Source: CAJCJE01 sp035948315 (lineage in GTDB: Bacteria; Actinomycetota; Actinomycetes; Mycobacteriales; Pseudonocardiaceae). From it: 64,000 nt of DNA. The position numbers and the translations under genes are program-made. Under the pieces are notes generated by a model that was not told where the DNA came from, ran no database searches, and saw nothing but the letters and a program-made list of their open reading frames with translations. The stretch covers positions 291,118 through 355,117 of the forward strand of contig DASZJG010000058.1 of assembly GCA_035948315.1 (NCBI GenBank), in the 5' to 3' direction. Positions 9,825 to 18,560 of the stretch are shown piece by piece. The first letter of the stretch is position 1. The number at the start of each line of letters is the position of its first letter.

Positions 9825-11083
9825 CGGGCCGCACCTCGTCGGGCGAACGGGTCGGGCAGGCCGAGCTGATGGAGTCGGTCCAGCACCGTGAACGGGCGGA
9901 TACCCAGACCCGCCAGATTGTAGGTCGCAATGTGCCGCAGCCGGGGATTGCGGTTGGTGCGCCGGAGTATTCGGCGACCGAGCCAGCGCCCGACGGGCGA
10001 GGTCATGGTGATCATCCTGGTGGCGTCGTGGCTCATCATGTCGATGTGCCTGATCCACTTCAGCCGCTCGGTCTCGTAGTCGGCGAGCACGTCGTCGACG
10101 GTGTCCGGCCGCAGCGGTCCCGGTCCGATCACGCGGGCCAGCGCGTTCGCGTCCGCTATCGCGGTGTTCATGCCCTGGGCCGCCATCGGATGCACGGAGT
10201 GCGCCGACTCCCCCACCAACGCCATCCCGGGCACACTCAACCGCGGCGCGGCAAAGCGCCACATGCCGAGGATCTGGCGACTGGCCAGGCCGGCGCGCAG
10301 CGGTGCCACCAGGTTCTGGAGCGCGGGCGCGTCGTCGGCGAGCCGCCCGCACCACGCATCGAGGTCATCCCGGACCAGGTGGCGGACGGATTCGGGAGTC
10401 ACCTGGACGTAGAGGCGCAAGCGTTTGTGCGGCAACGGATAGACCAGCCGCAGGCCGCGTTCGGTGAGATACGCGGTCACGTCGGTGCGGGTACCGGGCA
10501 CGTCCTCCAGTTCGAAGGACATCAACCGATGCGGGTACTCGACCGGACGCGCGGCGAGCCCGGCCAGCTTGCGCAGCTTGGAGGACAGGCCGTCGGCGGC
10601 CACCACCAGCGGAGCGTGCGCGGAGCGCCGCTGCCCGTCACGACGGTAGCCGACGCCGGAGATCCGCCCGGCCGAGTCGCGCAGGAGCTCGTCCGCCGCC
10701 GCGCCGCGGCGCTGGCACACGGTGTCCGGCAGCGCGGAGAGCAGCGCGGCCACGATCTCCTCGTAGTCCAACGCGAGCAGGGTCCGATCCGGTACGCCGA
10801 GCCCCGGATAGTCGAACACCATGACCTCGTCGCCGTCGGCGGAGCGCACCGTCAACCGGTCGAGTTCGACCGCGCCGCGCTCGATCAGGCTCGGCAGCAC
10901 GCCCATCTCGCGCAGGATGCCGACCGAACTCGGCTGCAGTACCTCGCCCTTGGCGACCCTGGGCGGCTGGACCCGCTTCTCCAGCAGCAGTACCCGATGC
11001 CCGGCCCTGCCGAGGGCGACGGCCGCCGTCAGGCCGCCCACTCCGGCACCGACCACCACGACGTCGAAGTAGTCCGCGCTCAC
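9821..11083 (-). CDS. FAD-dependent monooxygenase, UbiH/PHBH-like
   Basis: 420 aa from a GTG at 11083, overlapping the stop of the cyclase-like gene (GTGA). It is a group A flavoprotein monooxygenase: N-terminal VVVVGAGVGGLTAAVALG, glutamate at the end of strand 2 (LLLEKR), central VVAADGLSSKLRK (DG motif) and C-terminal VGESAHSVHPMAAQGMNTA. The last is the GDSAH-type FAD ribityl motif with Glu for Asp. This fold hydroxylates aromatic rings (UbiH, PHBH) or epoxidises terminal alkenes (squalene epoxidase). Here it could hydroxylate the prenylated aromatic or epoxidise the prenyl chain. Cofactor binding is clear; the substrate is inferred only from neighbours. Confidence 0.87.
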   Translation of the reverse strand: MSADYFDVVVVGAGVGGLTAAVALGRAGHRVLLLEKRVQPPRVAKGEVLQPSSVGILREMGVLPSLIERGAVELDRLTVRSADGDEVMVFDYPGLGVPDRTLLALDYEEIVAALLSALPDTVCQRRGAAADELLRDSAGRISGVGYRRDGQRRSAHAPLVVAADGLSSKLRKLAGLAARPVEYPHRLMSFELEDVPGTRTDVTAYLTERGLRLVYPLPHKRLRLYVQVTPESVRHLVRDDLDAWCGRLADDAPALQNLVAPLRAGLASRQILGMWRFAAPRLSVPGMALVGESAHSVHPMAAQGMNTAIADANALARVIGPGPLRPDTVDDVLADYETERLKWIRHIDMMSHDATRMITMTSPVGRWLGRRILRRTNRNPRLRHIATYNLAGLGIRPFTVLDRLHQLGLPDPFARRGAAR

Positions 11084-12756
11084 CGGCTGCCCCGTTCGCG
11101 ATAGGCGACCAGCGCACCCAGCGCGAGGCCCTGGCCGATCAGGTTGTCCGAGTAGTACACGTGGTCCCGGATGTAGGTGCAGACCTGGCCCGGCTGCCAG
11201 CGACCGTCCGCGCCCTGCTTGGCCACCAGCCATTCGGCCGCGGCACGTTCCGCCCGCGCCCCACCGATGCCGGCCAGTGCGCCGAGCGCCCAGCCGGTCT
11301 CCTCCGGAGTGCCGTCGGTCTCGCCCCGCCCCGTGCTCCACGATCCGTCTGGCAGCTGTGCGTCGAGGAGCCATCGCCGGGCGCGGTCGGCGCTGGGATG
11401 CTCGGCCAGACCCGCTCGGCCCAGCGCGCGCAGCGCCGCGGAGGTCGCTGGCACGCCGCCCCGATGCCACAGGGCGTCATACGATCCATCGGCCTTCTGG
11501 TTCTTGAGCAGCCACCGGATCGCGCGGTCGATCTCCCGTGCCGATGGGGGTGTGCCGGCGTCGAGCAGGGTGTGCACGGCCTCCGCCGTGCTGAACGGGC
11601 ACGGCCCGTCCAGTGGCACCAGCGTGTTGCGCACGAACGTGCTCCACGATCCGCGACCGTCCTGGCGCGACCGCAGCCACTCGACCCCTCCGCGCAGCAC
11701 CTCGGCCTGGTCACCGCCGGCCAGCAGGGCCTTGAGCACGGCAAGCGAGTCCAGCACGTTGGGCCAGCCCCGGCGCCCCGACCACGCCCAGCCGCCCGCA
11801 GGACAGTCGTAGGCGTCGAACCGTTCGTGCTGTTGGCACTCGGCCAGCCAGCGACGGGCCCGCGTCAGCTGTGCGTCCGCGCCATGACCGGCCGCGGCCA
11901 GACCGGCCGCGACATACGCGGGGCCGGTCACCTCGATCCGCTCGACAGCCATGCCGTGGATCATGTGCCACGATCCGTCCGGCTGGGCGGTCATCCGCAG
12001 GTAGGACCGCGCCGCGGCCTGGAGTTCGGGCGCGGATCGGGCGAGGTACAACGCGGTGCCGACCAGACCGGTCAGCCATGGATCACCGCCGTAGGAGCCG
12101 ACGCCGCCTTCCTCCGCCTGGATCTGGCCGAGCAACCGCAGCGCGGCGGGCCGGGCGAGCCGGTCCACCACCCGTGAAACGGGGCCCGCAGGTCGCAGGC
12201 GCGACTGGAGCAGGGCCAGCGTGACGAACGGCGGGACCAGATAGGACAGCAGCCGCCGACGCAGGAACGTCGGCAACAGCACCACTTCCACCGGAACCCT
12301 GGGCAGGCCGACGGCATCGCGCAGCCCGACCGAGGACAACACGAGTCCGGTCAACTGCCGCATGGTCGGATCGGCGAGGCCGGCCACGTCCCCCAGATCG
12401 CGCAGGAGATCGAGTGCCTCGCGCACCACCGAATCGGACCGGTCCGGCGCGGCTATGCGCAGCGCGGCGGCAGCCATGACGGTTGCCACGAAGTCGGTGG
12501 GACAACCCTGCAACGTGCCCCAGCCACCGTCCGGATTGCGGACTCGCAGGAGCCAGTCGACGCCGCCGCTGATCAGCCCGGCCGATCTGTCCGGGTCGAT
12601 CAACCGTAGCGCCAGCACCGCGCCCGCGGTGCCGGACACCGCGGCAGGCCGAGGGTTGGGCCAGCTACCGTCCGGATGCTGGGCGGCGAGCAGGGCCCGC
12701 ACGCTGTCCTCGATCGCCACGTCAACCCGGTCGGCGAGGGGCACGGTCGTCGTCAT
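11080..12756 (-). CDS. Squalene-hopene cyclase-like terpene cyclase, class II fold
   Basis: 558 aa, of squalene/oxidosqualene cyclase size or slightly shorter. It starts at the ATG at 12756, which begins 2 bp after the stop of the prenyl synthase gene. About nine QW-type repeats are visible (HPDGSWP, NPDGGWG, QPDGSWH, AGGWAW, GRGSWS, KADGSYD, LPDGSWS, GADGRW). Alignment by eye at the active site puts PNVLDSLAV where SHC has PDVDDTAVV, so the protonating Asp is Leu and only the second Asp of DxDD remains. It is not DCTAE either. It probably cyclises an epoxidised prenyl chain using an unusual acid, or has lost cyclase activity. A strict squalene substrate is unlikely given the adjacent UbiA and GGPP-type synthase. 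Confidence 0.85.
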   Translation of the reverse strand: MTTTVPLADRVDVAIEDSVRALLAAQHPDGSWPNPRPAAVSGTAGAVLALRLIDPDRSAGLISGGVDWLLRVRNPDGGWGTLQGCPTDFVATVMAAAALRIAAPDRSDSVVREALDLLRDLGDVAGLADPTMRQLTGLVLSSVGLRDAVGLPRVPVEVVLLPTFLRRRLLSYLVPPFVTLALLQSRLRPAGPVSRVVDRLARPAALRLLGQIQAEEGGVGSYGGDPWLTGLVGTALYLARSAPELQAAARSYLRMTAQPDGSWHMIHGMAVERIEVTGPAYVAAGLAAAGHGADAQLTRARRWLAECQQHERFDAYDCPAGGWAWSGRRGWPNVLDSLAVLKALLAGGDQAEVLRGGVEWLRSRQDGRGSWSTFVRNTLVPLDGPCPFSTAEAVHTLLDAGTPPSAREIDRAIRWLLKNQKADGSYDALWHRGGVPATSAALRALGRAGLAEHPSADRARRWLLDAQLPDGSWSTGRGETDGTPEETGWALGALAGIGGARAERAAAEWLVAKQGADGRWQPGQVCTYIRDHVYYSDNLIGQGLALGALVAYRERGSR

Positions 12757-12758
12757 CG

Positions 12759-13838
12759 CTATCGGACCCGGTCGGTGAGCGCGTCGATCAGCACGTCGAA
12801 CTCGGCACTCACGCGCACCGGCATCGACAGCCGCGCGAGCAGCGTCCGGGCCTGGTCGAGGTGGCTGGTTGCCTGTTCCTCGGTGAAGGCCCGGCCCCCC
12901 GCCCGTTCGATCAGCAGCGCGATGTGGCGCAACCACTCGTTCGAACGCACCGGCTGGACGAGGGCGTCGCGCAGTTCCACGGCCACCCGGGTCTTCGCAG
13001 CCAGCGCGCCGAGAATCGGCAGGGTCTTCTTGCCCTCCCGCAGGTCGCCGAGCACGGGCTTGCCGGTGATCTCCGGGTCGCCCCAGATCCCCAGGATGTC
13101 GTCGACGCACTGGAAGGCGAGGCCCAGATGCCGACCGATCCGGTCGAACGTCGACACCACATCCGGTTGCGCGCCGCCGAGTTCGGCGCCGATCGCCGCC
13201 GCCGCGCCGAGCAGGGAACCGGTCTTGGCGCCTGCCATCGCCTGGTATTCGGCGACCGTGACCGCGTCATTGCCCTGCCAGGACCGATGCGGGAACTTGA
13301 GGTCCTGCGCCTGCCCGGTCACCAGATCCAGCATGGCCGCGTTGAGCAGCCGACCGGCTCGGGCGCCGCGACCGTCATCGTGGCCGTCCCGGCTGTCCTC
13401 GCCCACGGCGCCGATCAGATCGAACGCCAGCGCCTGCAGCGCGTCGCCGACCATGATCGCGGCGGACGAGCCGTACGCGTGCCACACCGACGGCCGGCCG
13501 CGACGTTGCTCGTCGCCGTCCATGATGTCGTCGTGCACCAGGCTGAAGTTGTGCACCAGTTCGACCGCGGCGGCGCCGGGCAGTGCCACCCGCGCGTCCG
13601 CACCGACCGCTTCCGCCGCCAGAACGGCCAGCGCCGGCCGGACGAGCTTGCCGGACATCCCCGGCGTCGGTCTGCCTTCGACCGTGCGCCAGCCGAGGTG
13701 GTAGGCACTCATCATGGCCAGCCACGGTTCGAGCCGGTCGACCGTGGCACGCAGCACCGGCTCGGTCAGTTCACGTACCCGGGCCAGGATTGTCGACGCG
13801 TCGACGTCGGTACTTGTCGCGAGCGGAGAAGTGGTCAT
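12759..13838 (-). CDS. Polyprenyl diphosphate synthase, probably GGPP synthase
   Basis: 359 aa from the ATG at 13838, overlapping the UbiA stop (ATGA). It is a class I trans-prenyltransferase: first Asp-rich motif LVHDDIMDGD with RRGRPSVW, second VDDILGIWGDP, plus GAKTGSL and LREGKKTLP. The residue five before the first motif is Phe (NFSLVHDD), which in archaeal GGPP synthase limits the chain to C20. A C20 product is therefore likely, C15 possible. It supplies the prenyl donor for the adjacent UbiA enzyme. A longer N-terminal reading (to 13958) lies inside UbiA and has no independent support. Confidence 0.9.
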   Translation of the reverse strand: MTTSPLATSTDVDASTILARVRELTEPVLRATVDRLEPWLAMMSAYHLGWRTVEGRPTPGMSGKLVRPALAVLAAEAVGADARVALPGAAAVELVHNFSLVHDDIMDGDEQRRGRPSVWHAYGSSAAIMVGDALQALAFDLIGAVGEDSRDGHDDGRGARAGRLLNAAMLDLVTGQAQDLKFPHRSWQGNDAVTVAEYQAMAGAKTGSLLGAAAAIGAELGGAQPDVVSTFDRIGRHLGLAFQCVDDILGIWGDPEITGKPVLGDLREGKKTLPILGALAAKTRVAVELRDALVQPVRSNEWLRHIALLIERAGGRAFTEEQATSHLDQARTLLARLSMPVRVSAEFDVLIDALTDRVR

Positions 13839-14881
13839 GCCGCGGTCCTTTGATGTTCCGAGGTCACCTGCTGTGTCCGTGGCCGGCCGTCCCGACCGAT
13901 CGAGCGAGCCAGCCAGACACAGAAGGCGAGCAGGGTTGCCGCGTAGCAGGCCAGCCACGCGGTCGGGATGTGCTGGCCGTGCACGAGGCGATCAGCGAGC
14001 AGGCCGACGGTGACCGCGGTGGCGCTGATCGGCATGTGCATGGACGACCAGAAGGTGACCGCGGTGCCACGTCCCGGCTCGCGCCAGGTGCCGTCGAACA
14101 GTTGCCGAGCCACCCAGATCGGCACCGGAGCGGTGCACAGCAGGGCGATCCCGGCCACCACCGGAAGCATCCCGACGACCAGCAGCACCACCACGGCCGC
14201 GTACACGACGGCCTGTCCCCCTGCGTAGAGCCGGATCACCCTCGGTTCACCGAGCAGCACCGCGAGGGTGCGCTTGCCCACCTCTCGATCACCGTCCACA
14301 TCGGACAGGTTCATCACGGTCATGCGCAGGAACTGGAACACGAACACCACGCAGACGAAGATCAGCGAAACGCTGGATATCTGGTCCTCTTCGAGGAAAC
14401 AGGCCAGTATCGGCCCGAGCCCGTACAGGACGGCCCCCGCGGTGAACTCGCCGAGCCCGCGATAGTTCAACCGCAGTGGTGGCGCGGTGTAGAACCAGGC
14501 CAGCGCGACCGTCACGGTAGCCAGCCAGCGCGCCGGCGTGGTCGGCATGCTGGCGATCAGGCCGATACCGGCGAACAACAGCACGAAGGCCGCGGCCAGG
14601 CTGACCTGAGGTGCGAGTAGGCCGCTGACCAGCACCCGGCTGCCACCCGTCCAGGAGGTCGGCGTCGCGTTGGCGCGATCGGCATCGAGGTCGAAGTACT
14701 CGTTGCAGTAGTGGGTCATCAGATGGATACACCAGCCGAACAGCCAGGTCACCACGTACCAGCGCGGCTCGAACGGATGGCCATCGTGGATCGCGAACGT
14801 GACGCCCATGGCCACCACGAGCATGCTCTGGAACAGGAACTTCGGCCGGCCGAGCCGGACGAACGCGGCAAGACGCGACAC
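13835..14881 (-). CDS. UbiA-family aromatic prenyltransferase (homogentisate-type candidate)
   Basis: 348 aa integral membrane protein. The GTG at 14881 is chosen because AGGAGGGG lies 4 bases upstream. The first Asp-rich motif is NEYFDLDADRAN and the second is DVDGDREVGKRT, both required for Mg-diphosphate binding. Eight or nine hydrophobic segments are visible. Family members attach a prenyl chain to an aromatic ring or related acceptor. HPPD in the same operon makes homogentisate and the next gene makes a prenyl diphosphate, so a homogentisate prenyltransferase is the best hypothesis. A menaquinone-type MenA is less likely in this setting. It lies 35 bp after the acyltransferase stop. Confidence 0.9.
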   Translation of the reverse strand: MSRLAAFVRLGRPKFLFQSMLVVAMGVTFAIHDGHPFEPRWYVVTWLFGWCIHLMTHYCNEYFDLDADRANATPTSWTGGSRVLVSGLLAPQVSLAAAFVLLFAGIGLIASMPTTPARWLATVTVALAWFYTAPPLRLNYRGLGEFTAGAVLYGLGPILACFLEEDQISSVSLIFVCVVFVFQFLRMTVMNLSDVDGDREVGKRTLAVLLGEPRVIRLYAGGQAVVYAAVVVLLVVGMLPVVAGIALLCTAPVPIWVARQLFDGTWREPGRGTAVTFWSSMHMPISATAVTVGLLADRLVHGQHIPTAWLACYAATLLAFCVWLARSIGRDGRPRTQQVTSEHQRTAA

Positions 14882-14916
14882 GGCCCCTCCTTTCCGGGTG
14901 TCAGTCTTTCCGGATG

Positions 14917-16086
14917 TCACTTCGGGATCGTTCGGTTGATCAGCCGCCGCATGGCGGCCATCTCCACGAACCGGTAGAGCAGCCAGGCGACAACGCCCGC
15001 CACCGCGAGACACAGCGCGACGATGCCCAATGCCGTCGGGGTCGACCACTGCCGTTGGCCGAACAGCCAGTCGATCATCAGGATGACCGGCCAGTGCACC
15101 AGATAGAACGCGAAGGAGATCCGACCGAGGAACATCGGGATCGGTCTGCGCAGCCAACTGTTCTTGCCACGCACGTCACCGGCGGCGAGCGACATGATCA
15201 AGAGGCCGACCGGGATCACGGTTATCGCGGAGGGCAGGAACGGAAAGGGCAACACGAGGGCGCCGGCACCGAGACAGACCACGCCCAGCACGGCGGAAAC
15301 CGTGGCACCGATTCGGAAAGCACGTCCCTCCCGGACGATCCTGGCCAGCAGCATACCGAGAACGAATTCCGGCAGCCTGCTGACCGGGAAGTAGTACGGC
15401 CCCCAGAACCACGCCTCGGGCACGCCGACACCCGGTACCGTCGGCCCACCACTGAACTGCATGGCGATCAGCGGAGCTGCCCACACCAACGCGACCGCGA
15501 CCAGCGCCGCCGGCCACAACCAGCTGCCGGGGATGCGGCGAACCGCGTTGAGCAGAAAGGGAAACAACAGATAGAACAGTGCCTCGACGGCCAGTGACCA
15601 GGACACGATGTTCACCCCGGCCGAATAGTCCGGATTCGGTATCCAGGCGTGCACCAGGAACAGGTTCGCCACGGCAGGCCCGAACCCCACGCCAGAGGCA
15701 CGGACTCCGGTGTTGGCAGGCCCGGTGACGGCGACGCCCGTGGCCACCACGAACACCAGCATGGCCGTGAAGGTCACCAGATGATTGGGATAGATCTTGA
15801 CGAACCGACGCCACCAGAAACCGCGCGCCGTGTCGCCGGGCCGAGCGGACCAGGTGAGAACCAGCCCACTGAGGACGAAGAAGACCGACACCTGGACCAT
15901 GCCGAGCGGCAGCGTCAACTGGATCGCCTTCGTCACCGACTGATTGGCGAACAGGTCGGCGACGAACCCGGCGTGTGTGCAGAACACGAGCAGCGCGCTC
16001 ACGAAACGCAAGCCGGTGAGCGAGTCGAGCTGATTCGTCCGCGTCCCGTCGCTCGCGCGAACCGCGGGTATGTCGGTGGACGTCAT
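14917..16086 (-). CDS. Acyltransferase 3 family membrane protein (OafA-like)
   Basis: 389 aa with about ten hydrophobic helices. The family signature is present: LDSLTGLRFVSALLVFCTHA near the N-terminus, including the conserved His, then VSVFFVLSGLVLTWS and WWRRFVKIYPNH. Acyltransferase-3 proteins transfer acyl groups to sugars, peptides or small molecules at the membrane. In this operon a likely role is tailoring of a hydroxyl group on the terpenoid product. The ATG at 16086 overlaps the HPPD stop (ATGA), so it is coupled to HPPD. The acyl donor and acceptor are unknown. Confidence 0.88.
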   Translation of the reverse strand: MTSTDIPAVRASDGTRTNQLDSLTGLRFVSALLVFCTHAGFVADLFANQSVTKAIQLTLPLGMVQVSVFFVLSGLVLTWSARPGDTARGFWWRRFVKIYPNHLVTFTAMLVFVVATGVAVTGPANTGVRASGVGFGPAVANLFLVHAWIPNPDYSAGVNIVSWSLAVEALFYLLFPFLLNAVRRIPGSWLWPAALVAVALVWAAPLIAMQFSGGPTVPGVGVPEAWFWGPYYFPVSRLPEFVLGMLLARIVREGRAFRIGATVSAVLGVVCLGAGALVLPFPFLPSAITVIPVGLLIMSLAAGDVRGKNSWLRRPIPMFLGRISFAFYLVHWPVILMIDWLFGQRQWSTPTALGIVALCLAVAGVVAWLLYRFVEMAAMRRLINRTIPK

Positions 16087-17180
16087 AGGTTTCCGCGCTT
16101 TTCCTGCTCGCGTTCGACGGCCTCGAACAGCGCCTTGAAGTTGCCCTTGCCAAAGCCCTGCGCGCCATGGCGCTCGATCAGCTCGAAGAACATGGTCGGT
16201 CGGTCCTGCACCGGTGCGGTGAAGATCTGGAGCAGATAGCCGTCCTCGTCCCGGTCGACGAGAATGCCGAGTTCACGGAGTTCCTCGACGGGCATCCCGA
16301 TGTCGCCGGCCCACTCTCCGAGCATCTCGTAGTAGCTGTCCGGTGTGGACAGGAACTCGACGCCGGCAGCGCGCATCCGCCGCACCGCGCCCATGATGTC
16401 GTCCGTGGCCAGCGCGATGTGCTGCACGCCGGGACCATCGTAGAATTCCAGGAACTCCGCTATCTGCGATTTCTTGGGGCCGACTGCGGGTTCGTTGATG
16501 GGGAACTTCACTTTCCGGTTCCCGTCCGCGACCACCTTGGACATCAACGCCGAGTACTCGGTCGCGATATCGTCACCCACGAACTCGAGCATGTTGCTGA
16601 AGCCCATGGTGCGCCGATAGAACTCGACCCATTCCTCCATTCGGCCGAGTTCGACGTTCCCGACCACGTGGTCGACGTCATGGAACAGCGGGGTCGCTCG
16701 CGTGGCCTGCGTGGGCAGGCTGACGAATCCCGGCAGGAACACGCCCCGGTAGCCGGTCCGCTGAACCAGCGTGTGCCTGGTTTCCCCGTAGGTGGCCAAG
16801 GTCGCCGAGCGGATCACCCCACAGTCGTCCCGGATCTCCCTCGGCGCGGCGATCGACCTCGCGCCCGCGGCGGTCGCGAACCGGAACGCACGGTCGACAT
16901 CGGACACCCGCAGCGCGATGTCGACCACCCCGTCACCATGGCGGGTCACATGCCGGCCGACGGGATCGTCCGCGACGACCGCACCTGTGACGAGGATGCG
17001 GACATCACCGCTGGCCAGCAGGTAGCCGACCTGTTCGCGGCAGCCCGTTTCCGGTCCGCGATAGGCCACCATCCGCAGCCCGAACGCCGAGGAGTAGAAA
17101 TAGGCTGCCTGCTTGGCGTTACCGACCGCGAGCTGAATGTAATCGATTCCGTCGATCGGAAAATTATCGACAGATGACAT
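16083..17180 (-). CDS. hpd: 4-hydroxyphenylpyruvate dioxygenase
   Basis: 365 aa, the usual bacterial length. This non-haem iron dioxygenase converts 4-hydroxyphenylpyruvate to homogentisate. Two vicinal-oxygen-chelate domains are visible. The three iron ligands fall in FHDVDHVVGNV, GPGVQHIALATDDI and RPTMFFELIER. The C-terminal helix region GFGKGNFKALFEAVEREQ is typical. The ATG at 17180 is preceded by AGGGAG at good spacing. It is the first gene of the terpenoid operon, transcribed away from the P450. Its position with UbiA argues for pathway-specific homogentisate supply rather than tyrosine breakdown; no homogentisate dioxygenase is nearby. Confidence 0.94.
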   Translation of the reverse strand: MSSVDNFPIDGIDYIQLAVGNAKQAAYFYSSAFGLRMVAYRGPETGCREQVGYLLASGDVRILVTGAVVADDPVGRHVTRHGDGVVDIALRVSDVDRAFRFATAAGARSIAAPREIRDDCGVIRSATLATYGETRHTLVQRTGYRGVFLPGFVSLPTQATRATPLFHDVDHVVGNVELGRMEEWVEFYRRTMGFSNMLEFVGDDIATEYSALMSKVVADGNRKVKFPINEPAVGPKKSQIAEFLEFYDGPGVQHIALATDDIMGAVRRMRAAGVEFLSTPDSYYEMLGEWAGDIGMPVEELRELGILVDRDEDGYLLQIFTAPVQDRPTMFFELIERHGAQGFGKGNFKALFEAVEREQEKRGNL

Positions 17181-17232
17181 GAACGTCTCCCTCGTACCGC
17201 GGATACGCGATGCCTGACGCTAACCCGCGCCG

Positions 17233-17261
17233 CTGGCGTACCGGTGGCGTCGCGCTGGCAC
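17233..17261. promoter_or_regulatory. Candidate SARP box: three repeats at 11-bp spacing
   Basis: TGGCGT at 17234, TGGCGT at 17245 and TGGCAC at 17256 are spaced exactly 11 bp. The site lies between the divergent HPPD operon and P450 gene, about 55 bp upstream of the HPPD start and 75 bp upstream of the P450 start. SARPs are known to bind heptamer direct repeats at 11-bp steps. The cluster's own AfsR/SARP regulator is the natural candidate. Binding is inferred. Confidence 0.5.
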
Positions 17262-17336
17262 ATGTCGTTCGCGCGGCCAGCGAGGTGCCAGCAGCGCGTC
17301 AACCGAATGCCAATGACCGACGCTAAGGTCGCGACC

Positions 17337-18560
17337 ATGTCGACGAATGCCGAGGTCCGGAGACTTCCGTTGTCCACAGAACGGGAAAACCCGTTCGGTC
17401 CGGCGCCGGAGGTCGCGCAACTGCGGGCGGCCGCGCCCGTGACCCAGGTCCTCTGCCCGACCGGTATCCAGGCCTGGCTGGTCACCCGGTACGAGGACGT
17501 CCGCGAAGTGCTCGCGAATCCGCAGCTGTTCAGCTCTCGGCCGGGCCCTGCCGCACACATCCTGGCACACATGCGGCCGGACGACCCGATCCCGGAGGGC
17601 ATGTTCGCGCGTATGGACGGATCCGACCACATGCGCTACCGGCGAGCGATCGGACCGGAACTCACCAGGGTGCGGCGGATCGAACAACTCGCCCCTGCCG
17701 TCCAGGAAGTCGTGGACGAGCGAATCGACGCGCTGGCGCGGACAACCGGGCCGGTCGACCTGTATACCAGCGTCGCGGCACCGGTCACTACCGCGGTGAT
17801 CGCCGAGCTGCTCGGTGTGCCGGCCGCCGATCGACAACTGTTCCAGGACGCGGCGTCCGCGCTGTTCAGTATGGACAGCGACGTCGAGAAGATCGCGGCC
17901 GCCGTCGCTCCCCTTTTCGAGTACCTGCACCGCCTCGTCACCGCGCGCCGCGCGGCGCCGGGCGACGACGTGATCAGCCATCTGATCGGTCAGGGCGAGG
18001 GAACGGACCGGCCCTTCACCGACGCCGAGCTGATGATCTCCGCGTCGACCCTGCTCGTGGCCGGGTTCGACAGCACGGCCAGCGTGATCAGCTACGGCCT
18101 GCTCGCTTTGCTGGCCCATCCGGACCAGCTGGCTCTGCTCCGCGACGATCCATCCTTGATGCCGACCGCGATCGAAGAACTGATTCGCTTCCTCGGCACG
18201 GTCGTCGGCCTGCTTCGAGTGGCCACAGTGGACACAGAAATAGCCGGCCAGCCGATCGGCGCGGGCGAGTTCGTCGTCGCGTCCGTGCACTCCGCCAACC
18301 GCGACCAGGCGCGCTACGACGACGGCGATCGACTGGACATCACCAGGAAACCCAACCCACACCTGGCATTCGGCTTCGGACCGCACCAGTGCATCGGCCA
18401 GCAGCTGGCTCGCCTTGAGCTGAAGATCGTGCTGGACACCCTGCTGCGCCGGTTGTCCGGCCTGCGGCTCGCCGTGCCGATCGAGCAGATCGAGTTCCGC
18501 GAAGGCACCGCCGTGACCGGACCGGTCGCCCTTCCGGTTACCTGGGACGCGATCAGCTGA
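17337..18560 (+). CDS. Cytochrome P450 monooxygenase
   Basis: 407 aa from the ATG at 17337; in-frame starts upstream (17244 on) lack support and would enter the regulatory repeats. It has the I-helix AGFDSTAS (oxygen-activating Thr), the EELIRF ExxR motif and the haem-binding loop FGFGPHQCIG with the Cys near residue 351. This is the soluble actinobacterial CYP class (CYP105/107-like). It presumably hydroxylates the terpenoid product with external ferredoxin; no ferredoxin gene is adjacent. Divergent from the HPPD operon, with a shared control region. Its last 8 bp overlap the convergent DoxX-like gene. Confidence 0.94.
   Translation: MSTNAEVRRLPLSTERENPFGPAPEVAQLRAAAPVTQVLCPTGIQAWLVTRYEDVREVLANPQLFSSRPGPAAHILAHMRPDDPIPEGMFARMDGSDHMRYRRAIGPELTRVRRIEQLAPAVQEVVDERIDALARTTGPVDLYTSVAAPVTTAVIAELLGVPAADRQLFQDAASALFSMDSDVEKIAAAVAPLFEYLHRLVTARRAAPGDDVISHLIGQGEGTDRPFTDAELMISASTLLVAGFDSTASVISYGLLALLAHPDQLALLRDDPSLMPTAIEELIRFLGTVVGLLRVATVDTEIAGQPIGAGEFVVASVHSANRDQARYDDGDRLDITRKPNPHLAFGFGPHQCIGQQLARLELKIVLDTLLRRLSGLRLAVPIEQIEFREGTAVTGPVALPVTWDAIS

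Noticed and set aside
16083..17180. HPPD as part of tyrosine catabolism
   Set aside because: No homogentisate dioxygenase, fumarylacetoacetase or maleylacetoacetate isomerase is nearby, and the gene is coupled to terpenoid genes.
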